The position numbers and the translations under genes were made by a program. This document shows positions 41,001-53,400 of a stretch of DNA of 64,000 nucleotides, piece by piece. Origin of the DNA: Rotaria macrura (Eukaryota; Rotifera; Eurotatoria; Philodinida; Philodinidae); assembly GCA_900239685.1 (NCBI GenBank), contig OENT01000128.1:128480-192479 (forward strand). Direction: 5' to 3'. Each line of letters begins with the position of its first letter. The first letter of the stretch is position 1. The notes beneath the pieces are model-generated. The model was not told where the DNA came from and did not search any database. It saw only the letters and a program-made list of their open reading frames with translations.

Positions 41001-44000
41001 TAAACGAACACGTTCAAGTCTTGTTTGATTTTTTTCGTGATGATGACCAATGATCGTTACTGTAAACATTCCTTCATATGGTACCGCTTCTAATGAACGT
41101 ATTGTAATTAATGTTAATTGGTCTATGTCTGAATGTTCTTCAACTTCAACTTGAAATTGTGATAATGGCGGTTCAACATCAATCGGAATTGAATGATTAA
41201 CAAAACTCATATGATTCATGGCAACGACTTTTGGACGATATTGACCAATTCTTGAATAAGTGCAATTACCAATAGAGATGGGTGTTAAATCGATCGTTTT
41301 TTGAATATGTAGTATTATCAATGATCCTTGAACTATTCCACAATCAACAATAATCGTTAAATCTACTGTTGGTTCAAGAGTGATGGAAAAATCGACCGAT
41401 TGACCACTTTTAATGGTTTTGCTCGATGCTTCTATATCTAATGAACGAATAGCTGGTTGAACATAAAATATGTAGGGTTGCAATGCTGTTGAATCACATT
41501 CAAGTTGATACAGATATTTGCCAGTTTTTAATGGCTAAAAAATCAAAGAGTTTCTCTTGTCAATAATACCATGAAAAACTGGCCACAAAAACTGATTTCA
41601 TTTAATTTTTTCTAATTAAAAAACCTATTAAAATGGCACGATTTTTTATTCAATTTTAGTCAAGTTCAAACACTACGCCTATCAAACACACTTTTCTCCT
41701 GTTCCAAGTGAGAAACTGCATTTCGTTTTCGGACTTGTCACGTTGACAAATAGGTAAGTGTAGCACGAGTCTAATCTGTGGTACGTTTCAACGTTTGATA
41801 CCAATAAATACTTAGTCGAATAAGCAGAGATGTTCATGAATACGATTAAAATCATATATTTGGGTCGCTACTTTTACATGGAATGTACAAGTCGTTTTCT
41901 AAAATACGAGAATTACGTCACTTAACGTGAATACTAAGAACAATGTCAAAGAACTTGCTGTGTACATCAGTCACGTGCAATGTATATTTCAGAAAGAACT
42001 CGTTTACATTTCGTTCTATTCATAGATTTACGTTTGTTCAAGTGTAGTGTTATATATAAAAACAATACTATTGCAATAGTCAACATCTATTACTGATGAA
42101 TGTCTATCTATTTATTTGATTGATCAGATATTGATGTTATGATTGTGTAAAATTCGAAAAATCTAAACAATATAGTCTTTGAACAACAAAACAGTGAAAG
42201 CATTATTTTTCTCTATATGTGGAAATTAATCATCTAAGGTAATTTTCATTCACAGTATTCATCAAGTCAACAGGTAGAAACCTCCTGAGACTACTAGAAA
42301 TAGAGAGAAGACGATCGATCAGAAGATTTGACTTCATATTCATTAAATTTCAAAGAATTTGAAGCATTTACTTTGAGCTATTGTTGAATGACTCGACAAA
42401 TAACATGCATGAACTTCACCAAGATGAAAAACAGATTTTTCAAAACAGAGTACTAAATTTCCTAGACTTTTTTCGCTCAGAATGTATCAATCGATGATCG
42501 TGTTTCCTCGTGTTCGATAACTACACAGTGAACTGTCGCATTTTTATTGCATTACAATACTTCGATGTGCTGATTTGCGCTTAAAGCTGATCTCATGTTT
42601 AGATGTTGAATGAGAGGGAATCTGATAGTATTTCTCTTCTATACCTCATTCGGTATAACTTCAAGCGTTGTTCTTCTCCAAATTAAATTCATTGTTTCAT
42701 TGGTAATCGTATTTCTTAAATGTAAACATGTTGGATGTCGAAATGAATAATCTTCGCGTGATTTTAAATTAAACCTTGTTACTTCAGATGTTTCAACTAA
42801 ATTATTATAGATAATCATTTTTCTATTCATGTTTTCTCGTTGAACACGTCGAGTTAATTGCGTCGTATTAAGACTGAGTTCATTAAAACATTGCAGTGAT
42901 ACATTGTATTGTCCATAGCGCGTATAATTTCTTGAAAAATAAGTTATATAATATTGATGACGATTGGTAACATTGGTTTTTCGATCTCCATCGCCGAAAT
43001 CAATCGTACAATTTATGGGAATGCTTCCTATGAAATTTAATAAAAAGACTATTTTATTAGAATACCAATAAATATCTTGTACCGTAGGCTTGTACAGTGA
43101 AGTTTTGAAAAGGATGACCATTACGATTATCGGGCGAAAGATGAATCAATTTCAATGGTAAATCAGTTTTAACATAAACAACATCGACATAGATAGTTCG
43201 ATATTCAGCCATTTCGTCATTGACCATTCGACGATAATCAGCACGAAATTGAACTTTTTTTGCACCTTCGTTTTTCCATGACAGACTTATCTTAAAGGGA
43301 AAACAAAATTTACATATTCGACTGAAGTAGAAAAACTAAATAATAAAAAAAGAGATATTTACAACACCAGGCGTTATATATATTTCATTCGTATTTGATT
43401 CCGTATGACTAACGTCTTCACCTTCGATATCACCGTAAACAGTTAAGGATGCAAGGTTTCGTTCATTTTTAACTGTAACTATCATTTCAACACCTTCATT
43501 TCGTTGAATTCGGGTTCGACCATGAATTAACAAACTTGAATCAGCAATACGAATTTCCAAACCTGAATCGATGAAAATGTCTACATTATCCAGAATCATT
43601 TTATATCAAATAGTATACATACCAACTTCAGCATCAACTAAATCGATGGTACGTGCTACAGCAAGAATATGCCATTCACCTTCAATCGGATAGGATTCAT
43701 CCAATGAACCACTGCACTTGTTATTGTAATTAAATGTATCTAGTTCCGTAGAACTTTGAATACAGCCACATTGATGGTCATTCGAAGAGTAGAGTGCTAT
43801 CTAACAGAATGCAATTCAATCGACATCATCGTCATATACTTTGAAAGGATTCAAACCTTTGCTTTCCGATTATGACATTCATCTCGACATATTTTCCAAG
43901 TATAATATTTTTCCTGTATGATATACTGATGAAGACGATCATTGGTTTTTAAGCATCCCAGTAAAATTATACTGACAGTAACTAAAATGAGAAATACTTA

Positions 44001-44760
44001 AATCGAAATAAACTTTGATAATTATATAGCCAATATTCAAACCATTCTCAATTTCTTCCATCGTTAAAATTCTTTCATAATATTTCAAATCAATAATACT
44101 GACTACTCCTGAATGATTTCCATAGACTACACATGATTTTGGATGTATTTGATCATATTTAAATATGAATAGTTCTTTATAATTCTCTATTTCTGTTTCT
44201 CTATATAGATAACCATCGAAATATACTTTCATCTGAAAATGTTGACCAATCGATGTCATAAGTTCGTGAACGGTGACAACAATTTCAATCCATTTGTTGA
44301 TCTCTAAATCAACTTCAATGTTCCAATAATAGGCAAACTGATCATCGATGAATTCTTTTAAACCGAATTCAACATATGCAATGTTTTTCAATTGATACAA
44401 ATGGATGACCACTCCATCACCATGTGTTTCATGAGCACCTGTGCTAAACAATAAATGTTTACGCTCGCGATCGTACGTCTGAAATGGATTAAGACGTAAT
44501 TTAAATTTTAATGACCATCCATTTATTGCACACTTGGCTAATTGTCGAAAACATTTGAAATCTTCATTTGGTACATGATAATAATCTGTCGACGTCATTA
44601 ATGATATTGAGCTATCGACAAGTGGTTTTCCATCTAGTTTTAAGCTAATCAGTATATATATTTCTATGTCTTACATTCATCTTGACTTACCTTCGCTTTG
44701 GATACTGATAATCTTATTGATAATGAATAGGTAGCAAATTAAACGAATTGACATATTCAT
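29078..44760 (-). CDS. PKD1L: Polycystin-1-type receptor-channel (LamG-WSC-PKD-REJ-GPS-PLAT-channel)
   Basis: 26 exons, minus strand: 44760-44691, 44633-44043, 43981-43857, 43800-43623, 43562-43363, 43290-43083, 43027-42645, 41534-40615, 39901-38725, 38643-38596, 37820-37689, 37630-37540, 37477-37389, 37330-37151, 37083-36945, 36545-35770, 35709-35479, 35108-34938, 32906-32746, 32676-32164, 32109-31970, 31903-30942, 30429-29904, 29830-29489, 29420-29354, 29288-29078. Total 8631 nt, about 2876 residues (human PKD1 about 4300). Order: signal peptide (1-22); LamG/ConA-like (about 45-215); WSC (about 230-300); PKD-type repeats (to about 890; INCTIDFGDG); REJ region (about 890-1510); GAIN/GPS (CLCTHLTTFGSDFF, HL|T cleavage site); first span; PLAT (about 1850-1970; GKESGTSSN, RVWHDNSG); channel (TRAVIIDFSLYNANVNLF, pore MLLGQIN, last helix). 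Known family roles are ciliary mechanosensing, chemosensing and, via REJ, fertilisation. It faces the TRPM gene head to head. Confidence 0.92.
32907..34937 (-). other. Long intron 18 of the polycystin gene
   Basis: A 2.0-kb intron splitting the PLAT domain, against 50-80 bp for most of this gene's introns. I found no open coding frame or clear repeat in it. Other enlarged introns are 41535-42644 (1110 bp), 37821-38595 and 39902-40614. Confidence 0.8.
40161..40184. repeat. (GA)n tract in polycystin intron 8
   Basis: Imperfect GA repeat (gagagcgagagagagagagtgag) inside the 713-bp intron between exons 8 and 9. Confidence 0.85.
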
Positions 44761-47406
44761 ATGTTTTAAGACTTAGTAGATTTCTTTTTTTATTACTAGT
44801 TTCCCCCAGTTCTCGTTTACCTTTATATCATGCTGCAAGTACTAGTGAGTACGAAGAAAAAATTATTTCGAAATGTTTTGTTTTTCTTCTTCTTTTGTTT
44901 AAAACACCAGAGAATCGTTTCAAGTCATTTTAATCAGATTATGATAAATTATGCAAAAATAATGTCTATGGAGAAATATCATGTTTTTTTATCAATACGT
45001 GGCTCTTATCAGTCATTTGTTATTTAAGAATAAGGAAACGTGAATATTTTTTCATTTATTTGTACAATTGAAAAATGATATTCATGTGTTGGGAAATACT
45101 CTCTTCTGACAAAAAACACAATGAAATTAATTTACTTTTTAATTTATAAGAAACTAGACTAGTAGAGATCTATGATTAGAAGAACAATGATATTTTCAAT
45201 CATAAAAAAATTGACGTACGGACGGTATAGCATTCTCAATTGCGCAGTAGAAAATTATACTACTTTGCTGGCAATATTAGATGCTATGTATTTTAACAAT
45301 GATATTAATTTGAATTCTTGAATAACATTTGACTTCCTAAATTTCATGTTTTCATCAGAATAATTAATGAAAACATACAGTTTTATATGTCGGAAAAATG
45401 CAATGATTGCAAACTTTTCGTTAACTATGATTTAATGACTTAATAAAATCAAGACACTCAAAAAAATAATCAATATCATAATGCTAAATTCATTATATCA
45501 CGTTTGTTCTATTGAAATTATATTATCATTTTCACTATTTAGTGTCAGTTCTTCGTGTCAACAGTTTGGTGTTAGATAAATAAAGCAAAACTACGCACTG
45601 AATATTGAATCATGCGCCATCTTTTTTCTTCTTGTTATTTCGATTTTAAAAAATTGTTTGTCGGAAAACGGACATCTCTATGATCATAGTTTTCTATTTT
45701 TCGATGGATGGACTAATCTTTTCTCTAAGCAAACAACAAGTATTGTGAGTGTGATGAAGTAATCAAAATGAGTTCTTTTGTTTTCAAGCATTTAAATCTG
45801 CTTTTCATTTGAGAAGGTATGTTTGTTATCAGTTGTTGAAATACGTGCTTTATATTTTGTGATTGTCAATGTTATTCTTTTTTATTCTCTATTGCGTCCT
45901 TTTTCAGATTTCGTTTTCGTTGAACAAGAGTAAGTCGAGCTTTTTGAATCGATGGTAATTTGAAAAAAAGATGATGAACAGGAAACATTCTCTGGTAATA
46001 TCCATTCACATTATTGCGAATTAAGTACATTTCAACTTGAATGCAATCACTTTATATTCAAAACGAATCGAGTGTCTGAATAGTATGGTTTAATTTTATG
46101 ATCAACAATGCCTGACTTCTGTTATGAACACCGCGTTATCGATTTCTATAGTAATATTTTTAGCAAGTGTACTACAAAATTAATATCTGGTGAAAACAGT
46201 TATGATAGACAGAATAAATGGAAGATGAGTCATTTCTACTTGATAATATTTCGAAACAATTCAGACAACATAATTCAAATTTGAATTTCTTTTTCTGACG
46301 CTTTAATTATTCTCTCAGTTATCCGTTATATCAAATTACATATCGATGACAGCTGATGTTGCTTCAAACATAATAAAACAGACGTAGTTTCACTTCATTT
46401 TTCCGTCTAACTATTCCTATCTTGTCTGTTTTTAACAAAAAACAACAATACAGGGAAAGAGAAGAAACATTAATAATATCTAAAGATGTCTTTGAAAAAA
46501 CAAGACTTTACTGATATTTCTCTAAAAATAGATCATGTCTCATGATGAATATATATGCATCAAATTCACACAATCTTTCATAGTGAATGTATCAATGCTA
46601 ACTAACTTATCCCTTTTACTATTAACATACAAAAATGAATGCATCACTTAAAACACAAGGAAAATACTGTACGATACATAACATTAGATTTTTCAAGTTC
46701 TAATTATTAGGATAGTTGCTCTCGAGATGACTACTCTTGTTTTAATTGAACTTGAGCTTATAATACATTTTAAAATTGTTAGAAGTTGCAGTTATTCTAT
46801 CGTTCCATCATCACTAGTAAATTGAAATTTTTACGATCGTTATTATGAAGACATGCAAAGAATTTTTAACTGTCTTTGAACATGAAATAATTGCCCGACA
46901 ACGATGCTTAATTCCAGTAATTGTAATTTTTTTTAATAATGCATACAAATACAGTCTTTAGAGTTTTTTCTATGAAACCGAACAAAACAACAAACTAACG
47001 TAGATATCATAGTAGTCTTGGATAGAATATGATTCATTAAAACAAAATTTATCTTCTATCTAGTGACGAACGTAAAAACTACTACGCCAGACATAGAAAA
47101 CAATCGAGGGGGAAGAATCTTCGGATTCTTTTTTCGGCGGTTTGCTACACAAACGAGGGAATTTTAAGATTCACTATACTTCAGATGAATTTGAAAATTC
47201 TTGTTTTTTTTTCAAATTCTTAATCATTCCAATTTCCCCCTGATTTCTATTGTAAGTAGTCACTGATACACTAAGTTATTGTTTTAGTCGCATAAATATT
47301 AATACAATGAATGATATAGAATAACATGAGAAGGGATTTTTCCCGCATTTCGAATGTAAACATGTATCATAAGGGAACTGAAAATGAACTAATCTTTTAG
47401 GTAAAT
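44761..47406. promoter_or_regulatory. Divergent spacer between the polycystin and TRPM genes
   Basis: A 2.6-kb AT-rich spacer between the start codons of two divergently transcribed channel genes, expected to hold both promoters. I cannot name a core promoter element. An acceptor-like CTTTTAG ends at 47400, six bases before the TRPM ATG. A small G-rich/C-rich pair (AGGGGGAA near 47106 and TTTCCCCCT near 47232) may mark the ends of a roughly 140-bp inverted-repeat insertion. Confidence 0.45.
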
Positions 47407-50400
47407 ATGAATGTAACCACAAACAGCTGGGAAGAACTTATCAATCGTCATAGTGAAAAGCCTGAATTCAAATCCCGCACATGTTGTATCTACAATAATA
47501 AACCATCGTGTCCTATCAATTCTGATAAATTATGTTCTTGTGCTCGTATGATACGTTGTCATAGTTTCACTGGTCAAAGTCTAGAATCGAACGAAATATC
47601 ACAAGGAAATAATGAATGGAAACCTCCAGATGACTTTCGCTTCAATGTTCATTCTACTCTAGTGCCTGTCAATGTATTTGGAACGTTGCAACCGACTGGT
47701 TGTAAATTTCTTCGGATAGATATTCGATTGCCGATAAAAAGTTTATTCGAACTAATACTTGACGATTGCCATAGAGAGAAGCCCGCTTTGATCTTAAGTA
47801 TTTATGGTGGCGCTAAATACTTTACTATGACAGAACGACTTGAAAAGGAATTTATACGAGGTGTTATTGATGCAGCTACTGTAGCCAGTAAATCATTTCG
47901 TTTTGAATATTACGGCATAAATAGGTCTATTTAGATGCATGGATTCTTACTACCGGTATTAACAATGGTATATCGAAATTAGTTGGTGAAGGGTTATTAC
48001 ATAATCGGCTTCTACAAGAATATTCCAGTAAATTAAAATGTATTGGAATGACTAAGTGGGGTACCATAAATGAACGAACACGTCTTGCACTTAAAAATGC
48101 ATCACTGGTAAAAGAATAAGAATATTTTTCAAGAGACGCGTTCTACAGGCGTTTTGATTTCATAGAGATATCCAGCACTTGAATGGAAACATCAAATTCC
48201 AGACAATATCCCCGAAAATCAAGAAACAATTGAACTGAATCATACGCACTGTATTCTATTTGATGATGGTAAATTGAATGAATATCTCGGTGATTCACAG
48301 CGACATAAATTTGTTAGGGAAGCATGCAAACATACAGGTGATGATCATGCATGTATGTACTTAGTAGTTTTTTTCTAATATCATGAAAAGAAACAAAAAA
48401 AGATACATAAATAGGTCATGCAGTGACAATTATTATCGAAGGAGGTATCAACAGTCTTGAGGTCATAAAGAATGATATTCAAGAGCAACGGCCTATTGTC
48501 TTGATTCAAGTTTGTATTCGAAAACTTTCATTCAATATTGTAGAACTGCAATCGTTCAAATACAGGGAAGTGGCCGTATAGCTGATGTTCTTGCAATACT
48601 TGTTGAAGAGACGTCCGATCCAAATCGAAATCAATATCGGTAATAGGCATATACATTGTATGATATTTAAAATTTTATACGACACAATACTCTAATAGGG
48701 AGCCATCGGAGCAAGAAATTCAACAAGCTCTTGATCGATTTTCTCTTCATGTTCCTGTATCAGATATTTCTTCGACAACATCACAAATTAGAAAAATTTT
48801 TAAACAAGAATCCCGCCATTTATTGCATGTTTTTTCGATCGAACGGGATAAAAATGTAACTGACACAATTTTCAAGGCTATATTTACAGGTAATGTTGGT
48901 ACACCATATTGAATCTATCTAGCTGATTAATATATATATATATTTATAGCGATGAATAAGAAAGCTAATCGCAAACTTGGTCAGCAAAAGTATAACGATT
49001 TATCGGAGCAAGAAAGATATCGAAAAGATGAAGATAAACTATTATCTTTGGGGCTCGAATGGGATTACTTTGATGGTGCTTTACCAATATTACAAGCACA
49101 ACAAGATGATATTCTGAGGAGTAAAAAAGACTTGATCAAAGTAAAATACCGAAGAAAACTCTTCGTTTATCAATATTATTCATAGAATATTGAATAGAAG
49201 TTGAAATCTTCTAGTTCATCATAGATATCTGTTAAGAACTAGTTATTCTTTTAAATATAAAGACCAAATATTATCCTAGTGGTAGTTACTTTAACAACCT
49301 CTCATCATAGATTACAATTTTCAATCTACTTCATGATTTCACTACTTGAAAGCATTATGCAATATATTTCATTTGTACAAAAAGTATTGGTCTACAGTGT
49401 ATGCTCTCACGTTTATGTATGTATAGGCATATGTAAGCATTCTATCTGAGATCTACCAATGTCAACTTTGAATCTCACTGTTGATTGATTCCGTGCCAGA
49501 TTAGGGGAAAGTTTTTCTTTGGTAATGCTCATTACCATCTTAGATATAATCCTTGATGAATCAACCAAGCATAGGTTCCAACGTTTATCATCATCATTCA
49601 TAAAAGAAGCTCGACAATGGAAACTAATGTAGGGTTTCCAGAATCCTAGTGATAATATTTTCTAGTTGAAACAGAATTGTTGTTGTGAAATTCTCGAATC
49701 AGAAAGTAACTAGTTCAGCAACTATCAAGGAACTAGGCGAAGTTTTTCCAATGATCACTACCACTGTTCAACATTACATTAGTTCGAAGTAAAAGTTCGC
49801 ATTTTGACACTACCATTTGGTGTATTTAAGGAGAAAAAAAATGATTTTCATGTGTATTTCGATTCGGTTTTCTCAATATAGAACACTAGGGGAAGTATCC
49901 GATGTTAATCGAGATAATTTGATAGTACGTATTTGGCATAAGAGAAAACGACGTCACTATGGTCTTCTTCTAGTATTTATATATCATTAATACGGCATCA
50001 ATTGAGTCAGGAAAAAGTACTAACATGTCATTATTGTGAGCTAGGCAATAAACTCAAATACCTTTTCTTTTCCTTATGGTACATTAGAGAATCTTCGATT
50101 TTCACAGCCTGGACGGAGTTTCACTTGACATTTCAGTGGTCGTGCACGGGATTGCAAAAATCAGGTTAAATTCTCCGAAATTTCTGAGAAATTAGTAACT
50201 TTTCTGTAGTTTTTGAAAAAACAGGGTCGGGGATGGTCAACACCACTGCACGGACGTGACTACCCCCTCTCAACCTTCCTAGCTTGTGCAGAGGCCATAT
50301 GCATAAAGAAAACATTTGGAATATTCGTAAATTTTCAGCAGTATTTTGAAAAATGGGGATGGAGATTCTTCCTCTCAACTCCCTCGAGCGAGTCGACCCC

Positions 50401-53400
50401 CTCTCGTCCTTCCTCTAGACCTAAGCAAGTGCCATGGAAAGTTTGGGGATGCTAGCACGTACAGGGACTGAATGCGTAAAGAACAGACAAACAGATATTC
50501 TTCTATATATAAATAGATGTATACATTTGAAAAAACGATGAACTAAGAAGCATAATTTATTTACTTTAGGTAAATGTAGACCGGCAAAAAAATCTGTTTT
50601 CACACTCTTTGAAAAAGAATCGTTCAAAATTTATTGAATATTTTCTTATCTCTGGCTTTGATCCATTAACTTTAGTTGACGATAAGAATATAGAAAGCTA
50701 TTACAAATATATTGCAAAATTGTATGAGGACAGTTACAAAAATATGAATAAGGTTTGTTGACTTTATTTTTTCTGCTCTCTTCTGTTCATGTTTCAATAG
50801 TTTTTTTAATTGTAGATTCATCAACATCGAATAGCAACATTGTTTGGTAGATTACCATGTCAATCATTAGAAGAACTTGATATTAAATTAAATAAATTTC
50901 TCGGTTCTTATTTTGAATTGATTTATTCATCTCGAATCAATCATTTTCATATGCGTATTAAAACTAAGTTGAGAAATCATGCGTGTACTCGCCGAGGAAA
51001 ATATGAAGAAGATGATTGTGATTTAGACACTAGTCATAGTAATCGAAAAACTGATCGAATAAGAAAAAACCTATATACCAAGCATCACATGTTACGTGAT
51101 CTTTTTCTATGGTCTATCTTTATGGATTTTCCTGCCATGGCTAAAGTTTTACTACTTCATGTTCGATCACGTATTTGTGCTGCACTAATAGCATCAGCTA
51201 TATTCAACAAATACTCAAAATTGTCTCAAGCAGTTCACACAAAAGAAAAATTTCGATTGCAATCTTTGGAATTTGACACATATGCTGCCATGTTTATTAC
51301 GAAATGTTATGAATATAATGAAGATCGTGCTTGTCAATTACTTTTACGAGAAATGCCACTTTTTGGTAATGTTACATGCATGCAGGTTCATAAAATTTGT
51401 TTGTGATGTGAAAATGAATAACTACTAAAAGAATATTACTTCATACTATTTTAGCTTGCAACTACAGGTGAATGTTCAAAGTTACTTGAAACGGCTTGTT
51501 TTGATCACGCGTTAAATCTAGTATGGTTTGATAAATTAGCTTCGAATAATCAACAGAATTCAGAAAAAATACTTCAAATCTTATCAATTGTAACTCTTGG
51601 TTTTGCAGCACCGTTCGTTCTGAAATATAGAGAATGCAATGGAAAGTCATTGAATGTAAGTTTAAACATTAAAAGATTTATTTTGTTGTCAAACGTTTTT
51701 TTTCAGAGTATCAAAACTGATGCGTAAGTCGAAACTGATTATTAATGTAACTGTTTGATAGACCGGTTGCTCTGATAATAGTTTGTCTTCGACTGGCATA
51801 AACTATTGTGGTGATGAAAGAAATTCGAAAAAAGGATGGCTGTCAAATTATTTGACAAGTTTCCGATATTTTCATGAAAATCCAATGATAAAGATGTCTT
51901 ATCATTTTGTAATTGAATATTTTATTTTCTATGTACAAACATATGTTCGAATAATTTAGATTAGTTATATTTGGTTCTTAATTGTATATAGTTATATGAT
52001 GCTTTATGAGCATGATGTTCGAGATACTTTTAGTATTCCACATTGGACGGAACTATATGTCATTGTCACTGTTTCAACTATGTTTGTTGAAGAAGTTCGA
52101 ACAGTATAATAAACTTTATTCTATCTTGAATAGATTTATCGTTGTCTTTTCTTTAGTTATATCATGAATACAATACACATATGACCGAGCGATGGAGTTT
52201 AACTGGATTAGCTATTGTAACCCCCGTGTCGAGTATATTTGACCTTCTGCGTTATTTTCTTTTTTACTTTGGTCTCGGTTGTCGATATGGCAGTTTTAAT
52301 AAAAGTTTACTTTCGACTGCTAGGTTTGTTTAAAAGTTTGAAAATTTAGCGATAAATCTTGTCAGTTGAAGAATCATCTGGGCGTTTGATCTTGAACTTT
52401 GTTATATTCGATCGTTAAGATTTTTTATGGCTTTCAAATGGTTTGGACCGAAATTGTACATGTTAAAATATATGGTTAGGTGAAATATAAACTCATGATT
52501 ATCAGTAAATTTTCAAGATTATTATGAAAATTTCAGCTTCAAGATTTAATTGAGTTCCTCTACATGATTTTAATAGCGATCATTGCTTATGGAGTTGCAT
52601 CTCGAGCATTGATTCTTAATAAAGCACGATCATTGACAAGCCGTAGTATTCTAAGTGAAATTCTTTATGAACCATATTGGTTAATTCATGAAAAAGTGTC
52701 GGATAAAGATCTACTTGATGGTAAATATTCCATTGCTTATTTTAAAATAATCTATTTAGTTTCAATATCTAGATATAATTAATAATGATCATGGTAACAC
52801 AACCGGAAGCATTGCAGAAGCAACAGCCACACATGTTTTGTTAGCATTTCATATGTTATTGATTAATGTTCTTTTACTCAATCTATTGATTGCTGTATTT
52901 GCGTAAGTTTCCAAATTATCACTAGATCCGAAACTCTGGGAAGATTTCGAGTAAGAGTTGCTGGGTCAGACAAATTAAATTATACTAACTACGTATACAA
53001 AAAAGAAAGGAATACGATTTATGGTAAGAAAACAAATGAAATGATCAGTAGATAAAGTAATTATAAAATCAGTGAAATTTTTGATTGATCAGTAAATTAT
53101 TTGAACGGTCAATTAATAATTGATTATGTTTGTAAATAAATTTAAAAATCAATAAGTAATATGTGTTAGCAGTCGATTATATCAAAAGTTTCGTATAAAA
53201 GTTGAAATGGATATTTGTGGAATCACTTTTGTTCTTGATTTTCTTTCTCTTCGGCTGCTCTACATATGTTCTTGTTTTTTTACATAGTTCTTTTAATCCA
53301 CATATAGACATGAGCGGCACCAATAGTTTTCGGTCCCGGTCCCAACGAAACCATGCTGAACATATCTTATACATAAAAGGAATCCTTGTCTTAATTCTTT

